A stretch of DNA of 25,049 bases from UBA11704 sp964491805 (GCA_964491805.1 CAZBGU010000011.1:1-25049), one strand, 5' to 3'. Numbered from the stretch's first letter, positions 1 to 8,001 are shown. The notes: generated by a model from the letters alone, not told the origin. Numbers and translations are program-made.

Positions 1-83
1 TTTCCCAAATCAGTACGCCACTTTGATGGTAGCGTTAGTCGCTTCTTTGGGTCGAGATCGTGTGTGTACTTTCCGATTAGCAT
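1..83 (-). CDS. mraZ: MraZ transcriptional regulator, 5' end only
   Basis: The minus-strand ATG at 83-81 opens a frame that runs off the left edge. The first residues are MLIGKYTHDLDPKKRLTLPS, followed by a Lys-Trp-Arg segment. This matches the start of MraZ (SpoVT/AbrB-fold regulator of the division and cell-wall cluster), whose N-terminus has the pattern M-x-x-G-x-Y-x-H-x-(L/I)-D-x-K-x-R-(L/M)-x-(V/L)-P. Only 27 codons are visible. The identification is strongly supported by the four-box MraZ operator just upstream (132-166). The rest of a dcw cluster would be expected to the left of the window. No Shine-Dalgarno sequence is visible before the ATG. Confidence 0.85.
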   Translation of the reverse strand, partial: MLIGKYTHDLDPKKRLTLPSKWRTDLG

Positions 84-100
84 ATCTGTAATTAGTGAGG

Positions 101-121
101 AAATTACTTAGAAAGTAATTT
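101..121 (-). promoter_or_regulatory. Hairpin in the mraZ leader
   Basis: Perfect 9-bp inverted repeat AAATTACTT / AAGTAATTT with a 3-base loop. It lies between the MraZ operator and the mraZ start codon. It would form an AU-rich hairpin in the 5' leader; its role is unknown. Confidence 0.4.
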
Positions 122-131
122 ATTAGGAATC

Positions 132-166
132 TCCCACTTCCCCCCACTGCTCCCCATTATACCCCA
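132..166 (-). promoter_or_regulatory. MraZ operator (four TGGGN boxes) with embedded -10
   Basis: On the minus strand there are four direct repeats TGGGG, TGGGG, TGGGG and TGGGA, each separated by exactly 5 bases (starts at 166, 156, 146 and 136, period 10). This is the known MraZ recognition pattern TGGGN-N5-TGGGN-N5-TGGGN, with a fourth copy. A TATAAT -10 box (161-156) occupies the spacer between boxes 1 and 2 and runs into box 2, so MraZ binding would directly cover the mraZ/dcw promoter. No good -35 is visible. Confidence 0.85.
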
Positions 167-232
167 CTTTGTTACAAAAGTACTCTACAAACATGTGGAT
201 AGCGTACACTCCAACACAATATTCATACAAAA

Positions 233-255
233 AACCGGGGCGCGAAGCCCCGGTT
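233..255 (-). terminator. Intrinsic terminator of the 277-1020 gene
   Basis: Perfect 9-bp stem AACCGGGGC / GCCCCGGTT with a 5-base loop. On the minus strand it is followed by a run of T (TTTTTTGT). It lies 21 bases after the stop codon of the membrane-protein gene and separates it from the mraZ promoter. Confidence 0.85.
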
Positions 256-276
256 CCCAGATCAATGCATAACACC

Positions 277-1020
277 CTACTTGCCAAACCATAAAGGCGC
301 CGACGGCGGCAGTTCAGGCTTTTTTTTCACGACATCCTCCATTGTCGGCATGACGTAGGGGATGTCACGATACTTCTGTGGTTCCTTGTTGGCAAAGTAA
401 ATAGCAGCAAACAAGCACACAAGGAGAATCGCAATAACGAAAATGAAGAAGTATCTCCAGACAACCCTCTTCAGTTTCGAAACTGTTGAATTGCCAACAT
501 CGATACGCGTCTGTCTTTCCCTTCTATTGTTTAGAGCAATTTTGCAACGGCTCTCAAGTTCATAAATCAAAGAAGCCGTCTTCTTCTCACTCATTCCACA
601 GCCACGTAGTCCGGCAAGCGCGTCCCTGTACCTCTTGACGAGGAAGAGAAGCTCTTTCAGATGTGAAAAGTCTCTCGACTCTGAGAATTGTACAAACCCC
701 TCATCACTGAGAAAAATGAACACCTTGAGAAGATTTGCCACACCGATCGAATCAATCCCGACAAGAGGAGAACCGAGGAACTTGGTCGAGAAGATTGTGA
801 CAATCTGCTTCGCCAATTCGTTTAGCTCTTGCATTAGCCTGACTACTTCCCCTCTAGCCGGAATATGTCTGACTTCTTCATTTTGCGGCATCATCGATGA
901 AGCAGGTTGAGGCGAGTTAGCACCTTCCTCACCATCACCTCGACTTCCATCTCCGCAAGTATTCACGAGAGACAACCTTTCAAAGATCGAGAGGCCGTCT
1001 GAACTCACAATGTTTCCCAT
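277..1020 (-). CDS. Unknown membrane protein with C-terminal anchor
   Basis: 247 residues from the chosen ATG at 1020. An in-frame TTG at 1098 and an ATG at 1068 also exist. The 1020 start is preferred because GGAG sits 6 bases before it, and a TTGACA/TAGTTT promoter at 1070-1098 would begin transcription near 1063, after the upstream starts. The protein is mostly soluble and helical, then has a basic stretch (SKLKRVVWR) and one strong membrane helix (FFIFVIAILLVCLFAAIYFA) near residues 188-208. It ends with a short proline-rich tail. This predicts a tail-anchored topology with the bulk cytoplasmic. No family is recognised. It has its own promoter, SD and terminator (233-255), unlike the neighbouring leaderless core genes, and looks GC-richer by eye than lysS or greA. 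Confidence 0.7.
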   Translation of the reverse strand: MGNIVSSDGLSIFERLSLVNTCGDGSRGDGEEGANSPQPASSMMPQNEEVRHIPARGEVVRLMQELNELAKQIVTIFSTKFLGSPLVGIDSIGVANLLKVFIFLSDEGFVQFSESRDFSHLKELLFLVKRYRDALAGLRGCGMSEKKTASLIYELESRCKIALNNRRERQTRIDVGNSTVSKLKRVVWRYFFIFVIAILLVCLFAAIYFANKEPQKYRDIPYVMPTMEDVVKKKPELPPSAPLWFGK

Positions 1021-1069
1021 GCTCAACTCCGATTGCTGTGTACTGCAGGATGACAGTACTTCAATCATG

Positions 1070-1098
1070 AAACTAACATGATAGTTACTACATGTCAA
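1070..1098 (-). promoter_or_regulatory. Promoter of the 277-1020 gene
   Basis: Minus strand TTGACA (1098-1093), 17-base spacer, then TAGTTT (1075-1070). The predicted start of transcription near 1063 leaves a leader of about 43 bases before the SD-preceded ATG at 1020. Confidence 0.5.
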
Positions 1099-1174
1099 TG
1101 ATTACAGTCCCCTTACTCCGTGCTTTTTACTAACAAAAAGATGCAGAGCCTTATTCTTATTATGTAGATTGATA

Positions 1175-2635
1175 CTATTCTTCAACCTTTGGCTTAATGA
1201 GTGGAAACATCTGAACCTCACGAATTGGTTTATCTACCAAAAATGCAAAAAGACGCTCACCAAAACCAAAACCACACGTAGGAGGCATTCCATGCTCGAG
1301 CATCTCAACAAACTCCCAGTCAGTCATCATGGCCTCTTCATCTCCAGATGCTAAAAGTTCTTGCTGCTTCATGAAGCGCTCACGCTGATCAATCGGATCA
1401 TTAAGCTCGCTATACCCTCGTCCAATCTCACTGCCTGCTAAAATTGGCTGGAACACTTGTGCGGTCTTTCCATCTACGTTCGCCTTTGCAAGTGGCACAA
1501 CAAGAAGTGGGTGATTTATAAGAAACGCTGGCCCCGCTATATGTTTACGACAATACTTCCACAATGTATCAGTGAGTCGTTCACGGTTATTACCATCGTA
1601 CTTCACATGAAGTTCTCGCAGTTTTGATTCAATTTCACCATCTGTTGCAACCTCTATATCAATACCAGTCTGACGAAGAATTTCTTCTTTGTAATCAATA
1701 TGCTTCCACTCATCTGCAAGATCAAACGTATGCCCACGAGTTGTAAATGATGTAGTTCCAAAAACTTCCTGTGCGATAGTCCTATACAGATCCTCTACGA
1801 GTTTCATTCCATCTCTATAATCAGCATACGCCATATAAAATTCACAATTTGTAAACTCTTGAACATGATCCGGCGAAGAACCTTCATTGCGGTATGCACG
1901 TCCAATTTCAAATGTACGAGGAATGCCAGAAGCCATGAGACGCTTCTGCCATAATTCACCTATACAAATACGCATATACACATCAAGATTAAAATCATTA
2001 TGATGTGTTGCAAATGGACGAGCTTCAGCACCTCCTGTCGTAACTTCAATTGATGGTGTTTCTACTTCTAAAAATCCCTTTCTTTTCAAAAAGTTGCGAG
2101 TGACATCCCAAAATTTTGCTTTCTTCTCAAATACATCACGAAGTTCTTGATTGGTGAGAATATCTAGATACCTTTCACGAATACGTAGCTCCTCATCTTG
2201 TAAACCATGGTACTTGTCTGGGAGAGGCAGTAATGCCTTCGAGAGCATCTTGACCCCAGAAACCTGAATACTTTGCTGACCTGATCGTGTAACAAAAAGT
2301 GTGCCAGTTACTTCTATAAAATCACCGATATCAACATATTGCATAAAAAAAGAATGTGTCTCTTCACCAGACTCAGGAAGCTTTATTACCGCTTGGAATT
2401 TAGCAGTGCCGTCATATAAGTCGAAAAACACAAGAGCGCCTTGACCACGAGACGACATCACACGCCCTGCAAGAGTAACAACCGCCGTCTGACTCTCAAG
2501 TGAAGAAAAAGAAGTGATTACATCTTTCAGTTCATGCGTTCGTGTTGTAGTACTCGGGTACGAAGAGATTCCTAGCGCTTTTAAAGCTTCTAATTTCTTA
2601 AGACGCGACGCACGAAGTTCTTCGAGTGATGCCAT
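1175..2635 (-). CDS. lysS: Lysyl-tRNA synthetase (class II)
   Basis: 486 residues, near the usual length for bacterial class II LysRS. It charges tRNA-Lys with lysine in the cytoplasm. An N-terminal OB-fold anticodon-binding domain (about residues 52-140, VTLAGRVMSSRGQGALVFFD) is followed by the class II catalytic core. Motif 1 lies around FLEVETPSIEVTTGGAEARP. Motif 2 is FEIGRAYRNEGSSPDHVQEF. Motif 3 is GFGFGERLFAFLVDKPIREV near the C-terminus. The start is at 2635; no SD is seen, and a plausible promoter lies 68 bases upstream (2703-2731). It ends with TAG. It reads as a single-gene transcription unit downstream of greA, from which it is separated by a terminator. Confidence 0.97.
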   Translation of the reverse strand: MASLEELRASRLKKLEALKALGISSYPSTTTRTHELKDVITSFSSLESQTAVVTLAGRVMSSRGQGALVFFDLYDGTAKFQAVIKLPESGEETHSFFMQYVDIGDFIEVTGTLFVTRSGQQSIQVSGVKMLSKALLPLPDKYHGLQDEELRIRERYLDILTNQELRDVFEKKAKFWDVTRNFLKRKGFLEVETPSIEVTTGGAEARPFATHHNDFNLDVYMRICIGELWQKRLMASGIPRTFEIGRAYRNEGSSPDHVQEFTNCEFYMAYADYRDGMKLVEDLYRTIAQEVFGTTSFTTRGHTFDLADEWKHIDYKEEILRQTGIDIEVATDGEIESKLRELHVKYDGNNRERLTDTLWKYCRKHIAGPAFLINHPLLVVPLAKANVDGKTAQVFQPILAGSEIGRGYSELNDPIDQRERFMKQQELLASGDEEAMMTDWEFVEMLEHGMPPTCGFGFGERLFAFLVDKPIREVQMFPLIKPKVEE

Positions 2636-2702
2636 ATAAAAAGTGATAGTAAATTAGTGTAATTAACACATTATCTGGTAATACAGACCGCGTTATAAAT
2701 TA

Positions 2703-2731
2703 ATCATAGCAAATTGCAAGTAGTTAGTCGA
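2703..2731 (-). promoter_or_regulatory. lysS promoter
   Basis: Minus strand TCGACT (2731-2726), 17-base spacer, then TATGAT (2708-2703) preceded by TGC, giving an extended -10. This would leave a leader of about 60 bases, unusually long for a core gene in this window. Confidence 0.55.
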
Positions 2732-2774
2732 CTTAAGACCAATAACATAATTATTAGTATATTAAAATAAAACA

Positions 2775-2811
2775 AACAGCATATGATAACGTTATGTCAT
2801 CATATGCTGTT
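2775..2811 (-). terminator. Terminator downstream of greA
   Basis: Perfect 12-bp inverted repeat AACAGCATATGA / TCATATGCTGTT with a 13-base centre that itself contains the palindrome TAACGTTA. On the minus strand it is followed by a U-rich tail (TGTTTTATTTTAATA). It lies 36 bases after the greA stop codon. Confidence 0.65.
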
Positions 2812-2847
2812 AGTCTTCGTATATACGATAGTGTCTTATTCAGAAAA

Positions 2848-3303
2848 TTATACCGTCGAAACAATAGTGTATTCAATCTCACCCTTTGGTGCATGAACAA
2901 CGACTTTATCCCCTTTCTTTTTACCAATAATTGCTTGACCTAGAGGAGACTCATTAGAGATTTTACCTGACATTGCGTCTGCTTCTTCGCTGCCAACTAA
3001 TGCATAGGTAACTTCTTCTTTTGAACCTTTCTTCATGAGTGTGACCGTTGAGCCAACATGTACAAGGTTACCAACCTGCGTATCCATAATGACAGCATTC
3101 TTCAGTATCTGCTCGATATGCGTAATACGATCTTCGCAGTTAGCCTGATCCTCGCGTGCCTGATGGTACTCTGCATTTTCTGAAAGATCACCAAGTGATT
3201 TTGCATATTCAAGAGCATCAGCAATTTCTTTACGACGCACCGTCTGAAGCATTTTAAGCTCTTCTTCTAGTAATGTTTTCTTTTCAAGTGTTAAATATTC
3301 CAT
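2848..3303 (-). CDS. greA: Transcription elongation factor GreA
   Basis: 151 residues, normal for GreA (about 155-160). It enters the RNA polymerase secondary channel and stimulates cleavage of backtracked transcripts. The N-terminal half is a coiled-coil hairpin (residues 1-73) with the conserved acidic tip in GDLSENAEYHQARE. The C-terminal FKBP-like half contains the typical GSEEAD and SPLGQAIIGKKKGD segments. Translation starts at 3303. There is no SD, and an extended -10 (TGG-TATAAT, 3321-3329) predicts a leader of only about 10 bases. A terminator-like hairpin follows at 2775-2811. Confidence 0.96.
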   Translation of the reverse strand: MEYLTLEKKTLLEEELKMLQTVRRKEIADALEYAKSLGDLSENAEYHQAREDQANCEDRITHIEQILKNAVIMDTQVGNLVHVGSTVTLMKKGSKEEVTYALVGSEEADAMSGKISNESPLGQAIIGKKKGDKVVVHAPKGEIEYTIVSTV

Positions 3304-3320
3304 AAATAAGTGTGATATTT

Positions 3321-3329
3321 ATTATACCA
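3321..3329 (-). promoter_or_regulatory. greA extended -10 promoter
   Basis: Minus strand TGG-TATAAT ending 17 bases before the greA ATG. The -35 region is weak, as expected for extended -10 promoters. Confidence 0.6.
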
Positions 3330-3409
3330 TAAACAATCGTTTTACGTTATATTGACAGAATATAAAATATTAGATATTAACGATTCTCTTTGAAAACAAC
3401 AACACACAT

Positions 3410-5158
3410 TTACCTTGTGTACGACGTAAAGTCACGCATCCACTCAAGAGTCTCTCTCATTGCGAATACAGCTCCAAAAGGATTGTGCCTATCACCTTTT
3501 TCCATAATAATAACAAAGGCATATTTTGGATTATCATACGGGAAATATCCACTAATCCACGAATTAACTAGTTGTTTACTCACGCCAAGTTCAGCTGTTC
3601 CAGATTTCGCTGCAACATCTACCCCAGAAATATCAAGCGCCTTGCCTGTACCATTTTCAGCATTCACGACCATATGCATTCCTTCTTGTATAACTCGTAA
3701 TTTTTTAGAATCAAGATGAAGAGACGTGCTTGCAGTTTCAGTGCGAAGAAGTACATGTGGAGTAACAAGGTATCCTCCATTCGCTATTGAAGCAACACCT
3801 CTTACAAGTTCAAGGGGCGTCATCTGAAAACCATACTGGCCAATAGATGAGTGATACGTATTACCTAGTAGCCAATCTTCACCAAAAACTTTCTTCTTCC
3901 ATTCTGGAGATGGTATGACACCGTAATCTTCCCCAGGGAGATCAACTCCTGTTGTACTAGCAAATCCAAACATGTTCGCATATCTGTTTAGTCTTGCAAT
4001 ACCGAGCCCTTTTTGATCCTTATATCCACCTCCAATTTGGTAAAAGTACTCATCTGATGACTCTGCTAAAGCATTACGCATGTCAATATACCCATGTGCC
4101 TTCCAATCCTTAAAAACAGTATCCGGACCGTCATATTTATTTTTAATCACAAGCTGACCGGAACTATAAATATTCTGTTCTGGTGAGATGATTCCTTCTG
4201 CAAGTGCGGCGTATGCAAAGAATGGTTTTACGGTGGAACCTGGTGTAAAGAGTCCGCTTACTACTTTATTGATAAACTTACCACGTTTATCGAGTAAATC
4301 ATCAGAAACTTGTTTTCTTTCTTCTTTTGTTACAGCGTTCGTAATCGTATTGTTGTCGTACTCAGGATAACTTGCAAGCGCAAGTATTTCTCCAGTATGA
4401 ACATCCATAATGACTCCTGCTCCACCAGTAAAACCAACTTTATGTGCAAGGGCTTCTATTCTTTCATACAACTTACCTTGAACACCTTTATCAATTGTTA
4501 AAACAAGGTTCTCACCATGCGTTGGATACACAACAACATTTTGTGCTTCAATAGCTTGCGTTGCTGTAACTTCGATAATACGTTCACCTCGCACACCTGC
4601 AAGTTCATTCTGATATTGCTTCTCTACACCATCCTTTCCAAGATAATCGTCCTGCCAAAAAACACCTGTCTGGTCACGTTTAGGATAACTTACGTATCCA
4701 AGAATATGCGAAAAACCCTTCGTTTCTGTATAAAGACGTCTAGGAACATCATTGAATGCTGACTGAATCGCTGTTGACGTCGAATCAGTCGTTGTACTGC
4801 TTGTGTTGTATAAAGAATTCCAAGCAAGAATTTCCCCGTTTCTGTCTGCTATAGTTCCCCGAAGTGCGAACAGTGGTATTTTCTTTAGCCGGTTATTATC
4901 TGCCTTTTCTCTATATTCCTCACCGCTTGTTATTTGCATTGCAAAGAGTCTGTATGAAAAACCAGCCATAATACAAAAACATACGCAAAGCGCAATATAA
5001 AAAATATGTTTTCCAAGAGGCCTCTCTAACTGACCTTCCATTTGATCGATGTTTAACTCGGAAAGATTCTGTGAATCAAGAAAAACATCTTCCGGGTCGA
5101 TTTCATGCGATGCTGCTTTTCTAGCGCGAAGAGTAGATAAATGGCGAAACAATTTCAT
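3410..5158 (-). CDS. mrdA: Penicillin-binding protein 2 (elongasome transpeptidase)
   Basis: 582 residues, class B PBP. It cross-links peptidoglycan during lateral wall growth. A cytoplasmic N-terminus is followed by one membrane helix (about residues 51-75, HIFYIALCVCFCIMAGFSYR), a dimerisation/pedestal domain, and the transpeptidase domain. The catalytic Ser is in STVK near residue 311. The second motif is SSD near 368, matching the SxD form typical of PBP2 rather than SxN. The third motif is KSGT near 515. It is the last gene of the mreB-mreC-(5121-5300)-mrdA block. Its ATG lies inside the preceding 59-residue membrane ORF (38-base overlap) and has no SD, so translational coupling is likely. 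No rodA is present in the window. Confidence 0.95.
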   Translation of the reverse strand: MKLFRHLSTLRARKAASHEIDPEDVFLDSQNLSELNIDQMEGQLERPLGKHIFYIALCVCFCIMAGFSYRLFAMQITSGEEYREKADNNRLKKIPLFALRGTIADRNGEILAWNSLYNTSSTTTDSTSTAIQSAFNDVPRRLYTETKGFSHILGYVSYPKRDQTGVFWQDDYLGKDGVEKQYQNELAGVRGERIIEVTATQAIEAQNVVVYPTHGENLVLTIDKGVQGKLYERIEALAHKVGFTGGAGVIMDVHTGEILALASYPEYDNNTITNAVTKEERKQVSDDLLDKRGKFINKVVSGLFTPGSTVKPFFAYAALAEGIISPEQNIYSSGQLVIKNKYDGPDTVFKDWKAHGYIDMRNALAESSDEYFYQIGGGYKDQKGLGIARLNRYANMFGFASTTGVDLPGEDYGVIPSPEWKKKVFGEDWLLGNTYHSSIGQYGFQMTPLELVRGVASIANGGYLVTPHVLLRTETASTSLHLDSKKLRVIQEGMHMVVNAENGTGKALDISGVDVAAKSGTAELGVSKQLVNSWISGYFPYDNPKYAFVIIMEKGDRHNPFGAVFAMRETLEWMRDFTSYTR

Positions 5159-5300
5159 ATAGAACTACTATACCACAAACAACCATCACCATAACCGGAT
5201 ACCTAGATATTCCAAAAATTACATCAAAAAAAAATGCCCCCGCTATCATAAGTATAAAAAGTGCCGGACGAATGAATGGGTATGTCTTACTGCTGTACAT
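5121..5300 (-). CDS. 59-residue two-helix membrane protein in the mreD position
   Basis: Minus-strand ATG at 5300, inside the last codons of mreC (14-base overlap), to TAG at 5121, inside mrdA (38-base overlap). It starts MYSSKTYPFIRP. Two hydrophobic helices follow: residues about 13-32 (around ALFILMIAGAFFFDVIFG) and about 36-50 (around VMVMVVCGIVVLYE). MreD, which normally sits between mreC and the PBP2 gene, is a membrane protein of about 160 residues with 5-6 helices, so this would be a very reduced MreD-like protein or a replacement for it. Sequence identity to MreD cannot be claimed by eye. The frame bridges a gap of 128 bases that would otherwise be empty, and the nested overlaps argue for a real gene. 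Confidence 0.6.
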   Translation of the reverse strand: MYSSKTYPFIRPALFILMIAGAFFFDVIFGISRYPVMVMVVCGIVVLYEIVSPFIYSSR

Positions 5301-6078
5301 AAAAGACTGACGATGTTATTGGACTGTAAACACTTTCGACAAAAATATGCCATGAAGTATCCTGGTTGTTATTGAGCACTTGTTTTACTGTACCTAGTAT
5401 CATTTTTTGATCGCTGCGCAAATATACTTTCTCTCCAACAGAAATTGGCGTGTCCCGTGCAACATTAGCAAGATACGACTCACCTCTTCCGACTAGAGTA
5501 AGTGCTATCGAGGAGGATGAGGTGACGCCTTCTATAGTATTGCCTGCAGAGGTTAGTAATATACATAACGAGGACGAAGTATAGACTTCTTTTATAGTAC
5601 AAACTGCCTGCAACCCTCTCATATAAACAATACTTCCAACAGTAACTCCGTCTCTAAAACCTTTGGAAAGAGTAATTGTGGAATAAATCTTAGTAACATC
5701 TCTCATGAGTGGATACATGACAATATGGCGACTTTTTATACCTAAGTCGGACGATGTAGAGAATTCGCTTAGATTGTTTTCTCGTATAAAAGCATCCTTC
5801 TCAGCAAGTTTATTTTCAAGTTCCTCGACCTGAGACTCTAACTCCTTTTGACGGAACACCAAAGACTGATGCGATGTAAGGTATGTGTTAAAAAATTCTG
5901 GAAACACAGTAAATGATTGTTTAGCACTACCATAACCAACGACTGCAGGCTCGATAGCTGTGTATGAATATTTTTTTACAATCGGCCATAGCGATACAAT
6001 CACAAAAAAAATAGCAACATAACTTGCGTAATGTATATATGATTTTCTTTTTTTTATCTTACCTGAAAGATATGTCAT
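5287..6078 (-). CDS. mreC: Rod shape-determining protein MreC
   Basis: 263 residues, near the family size. A basic cytoplasmic N-terminus (KIKKRKSYIH) is followed by one membrane helix (about residues 17-36), an extracytoplasmic coiled coil (residues about 75-105, QKELESQVEELENKLAEKD), and a beta-rich domain. MreC forms filaments outside the membrane and links MreB to PBP2 and other elongasome enzymes. It overlaps the mreB 3' end by 20 bases, so coupling to mreB is likely. It has no SD of its own. The C-terminal codons overlap the start of the 59-residue membrane ORF. Confidence 0.93.
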   Translation of the reverse strand: MTYLSGKIKKRKSYIHYASYVAIFFVIVSLWPIVKKYSYTAIEPAVVGYGSAKQSFTVFPEFFNTYLTSHQSLVFRQKELESQVEELENKLAEKDAFIRENNLSEFSTSSDLGIKSRHIVMYPLMRDVTKIYSTITLSKGFRDGVTVGSIVYMRGLQAVCTIKEVYTSSSLCILLTSAGNTIEGVTSSSSIALTLVGRGESYLANVARDTPISVGEKVYLRSDQKMILGTVKQVLNNNQDTSWHIFVESVYSPITSSVFYVQQ

Positions 6079-7108
6079 TCGTATTTTCTATTAGCACGTC
6101 TTTGTATAGGTCGACATTTTCTAATATAACACCCGTACCTCGAGCAACAGCTGTAAGAGGATCATCTGCAACAGTAACCGGAACCTTAAGCTGCATTTCG
6201 AGTAACTGAGGAAGGTTTCTAATGAGAGCCCCACCTCCTGCAAGAGTAATACCTTTATGCATAATATCAGCAAGAACTTCAGGTGGAGTGGTCTCGAGGA
6301 CCTCACGAATTATATCAACAAGCTGCGAAATAGAAGAGTACATTGCCTCACGAATATCAACATCTGTAATAACCGCTTCACGAGGGAGACCTGTGACGAG
6401 GTCACGACCTTTGACACTAAGCTCCATACCTTCCTCATCAGGAAGAGCAGAACCGATTGTCATCTTGATATGTTCACCAGTCTTTTCTCCAATCAGCATT
6501 TTGAATTCATCACGCATGTAAAGAATAATATCTTCAGTCAGTTTATCGCCGGCAACTTTAAGACTCTTTGCACGAACAACACCAGAGAGAGCAATCACAG
6601 CAATATCAGTAGTACCCCCACCGATATCAACAATCATACTCCCAACTGGTTCGTGGATTGGAAGATGAACCCCAATTGCTGCCGCCATTGGCTCTTCTAC
6701 TATATACACACTACTTGCACCTGCTGACTTTGCAGCGTCATATACAGCACGCATCTCAACATTGGTAATACCAACAGGAATACCAATTACAACCCGAGGA
6801 CGAAAAACCTTTCTGTCCATATCATTTGCTTTGTTAATCAAATAACTAAGCATTTCCTCAGTCACTTCATAATCAGAAATAACCCCATCGACAAGTGGGC
6901 GTACAATACGTATATGATGTGGAGTTCTCCCCATCATACTTTTCGCCTCAAGACCAACAGCGACCACACGATTAGTCTTTGTATTAAGAGCAACAACGGA
7001 AGGTTCATTAATAACAATCCCCCTGCCTCGCACATACACAAGTGTATTTGCTGTACCAAGATCGATACCAATATCATTAGAGAAATGTCGTGAAAGTCGC
7101 TCCAGCAT
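6059..7108 (-). CDS. mreB: Rod shape-determining protein MreB (actin-like)
   Basis: 349 residues, full length. Actin-fold ATPase that forms membrane-associated filaments and directs lateral wall synthesis. Phosphate-1 motif is DIGIDLGTANTLVYV (residues 12-26). Phosphate-2 is DIGGGTTDIAVIAL near residue 166. The adenosine motif is LAGGGALIRNLP near residue 290. First gene of the shape operon. The ATG at 7108 lies just 6 bases after a TGC-TAGAAT extended -10, so the mRNA is predicted to begin at the A of the start codon (leaderless). The -10 sits inside a perfect inverted repeat (7109-7130). Confidence 0.97.
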   Translation of the reverse strand: MLERLSRHFSNDIGIDLGTANTLVYVRGRGIVINEPSVVALNTKTNRVVAVGLEAKSMMGRTPHHIRIVRPLVDGVISDYEVTEEMLSYLINKANDMDRKVFRPRVVIGIPVGITNVEMRAVYDAAKSAGASSVYIVEEPMAAAIGVHLPIHEPVGSMIVDIGGGTTDIAVIALSGVVRAKSLKVAGDKLTEDIILYMRDEFKMLIGEKTGEHIKMTIGSALPDEEGMELSVKGRDLVTGLPREAVITDVDIREAMYSSISQLVDIIREVLETTPPEVLADIMHKGITLAGGGALIRNLPQLLEMQLKVPVTVADDPLTAVARGTGVILENVDLYKDVLIENTNDISFR

Positions 7109-7130
7109 GAATACATTCTAGCATGTATTC
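7109..7130 (-). promoter_or_regulatory. mreB promoter inside a perfect inverted repeat
   Basis: Minus strand extended -10 TGC-TAGAAT (7123-7115) ends 6 bases before the mreB ATG. The surrounding 22 bases are an inverted repeat, GAATACAT / ATGTATTC, with a 6-base centre. The repeat covers the whole -10, a typical place for a repressor operator. No regulator can be named. Confidence 0.55.
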
Positions 7131-7191
7131 TATTCCTTGCATTGCTTTACAAAATGAAAAATAATTGTGAAACTTTTATTTCGAGACTGTA

Positions 7192-7962
7192 CTAGATAGT
7201 GCTTTTTCGTTGCCTGTTCCACTCGTACAATGCAATTGCAACTGCATTTGACGCATTAAGCGACTCACATGCTTCATGTATTGGGATCGATACCTTGAAG
7301 TCGCAATGTTCAAGTGTTTTTTTTGCTATACCCCTCCCTTCACTTCCTATTACTATGATTGACGGGGAATCAAACTGTGACTCAGGAAGAAGTGTACCTC
7401 CGTCACCCGTAAGGCCATATACCCAATACCCCTTTTCTTTAAGATTAATAAGCGTTGTGTTAACATTACTAATTCTTACAATCGGAATACTAAAGCTGGT
7501 GCCAGCAGATGACTTAATAACAGTTGCGGTTATATGTGTTTGATCATGCTCAGGCATAAGAATTGCATCAGCTCCAAAAGCAACAGCAGAACGAATAATG
7601 GCACCAACGTTATGTGGATCTTGCAATTCATCAAGAAGTATAAAAAGTGGGAATTCTTTCTTGGATACATAGGACAACACTTCGTCAAGTGTCGTGTAGA
7701 GAGCTTTATACGAAAGACGAGCCAGAACACCTTGATGAACTGCGTCCTTTCCTACAACACTTTCAATCTGAGCAAAGGTAACAACAGAGTACGATAGCTT
7801 GTTCGCTTGGATAATACTCATAATTACAGGATCTTGCTCAGCACTCTTTGTGATTAGGAGCTCCTCAATAGGCATAACCCCCCGTCTCTTCGCAGAGAGA
7901 ACCGCCTCCTTAAAGGGATTCTTGCCATAGAGATATGTCGCGCTTTTGTCCTTAGTTTCCAT
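7192..7962 (-). CDS. rlmB: 23S rRNA (guanosine-2'-O)-methyltransferase family, RlmB-like
   Basis: 256 residues from the ATG at 7962. An in-frame ATG at 7974 overlaps the predicted -10 (7973-7978) and is therefore disfavoured. SpoU/TrmH knotted methyltransferase using SAM. An N-terminal substrate-binding domain (YLYGKNPFKEAVL, residues about 10-22) is followed by motif 1 (DPHNVGAIIRSA), motif 2 (IVIGSEGRGI) and motif 3 (IPIHEACESLNASNAVAIAL). RlmB methylates G2251 of 23S rRNA in E. coli; the assignment among TrmH-family members (RlmB, TrmH, TrmL) is inferred from the N-terminal domain. The gene stands alone upstream of mreB on the same strand. Confidence 0.9.
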   Translation of the reverse strand: METKDKSATYLYGKNPFKEAVLSAKRRGVMPIEELLITKSAEQDPVIMSIIQANKLSYSVVTFAQIESVVGKDAVHQGVLARLSYKALYTTLDEVLSYVSKKEFPLFILLDELQDPHNVGAIIRSAVAFGADAILMPEHDQTHITATVIKSSAGTSFSIPIVRISNVNTTLINLKEKGYWVYGLTGDGGTLLPESQFDSPSIIVIGSEGRGIAKKTLEHCDFKVSIPIHEACESLNASNAVAIALYEWNRQRKSTI

Positions 7963-7972
7963 AATACTAGAC

Positions 7973-8001
7973 ATACTAACAAATATATGTCAAAATCACA
8001 A
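7973..8001 (-). promoter_or_regulatory. rlmB promoter
   Basis: Minus strand TTGTGA (8001-7996), 17-base spacer, TAGTAT (7978-7973). The ATG at 7962 lies 10 bases after the -10, giving a leader of about 3 bases. Confidence 0.55.
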
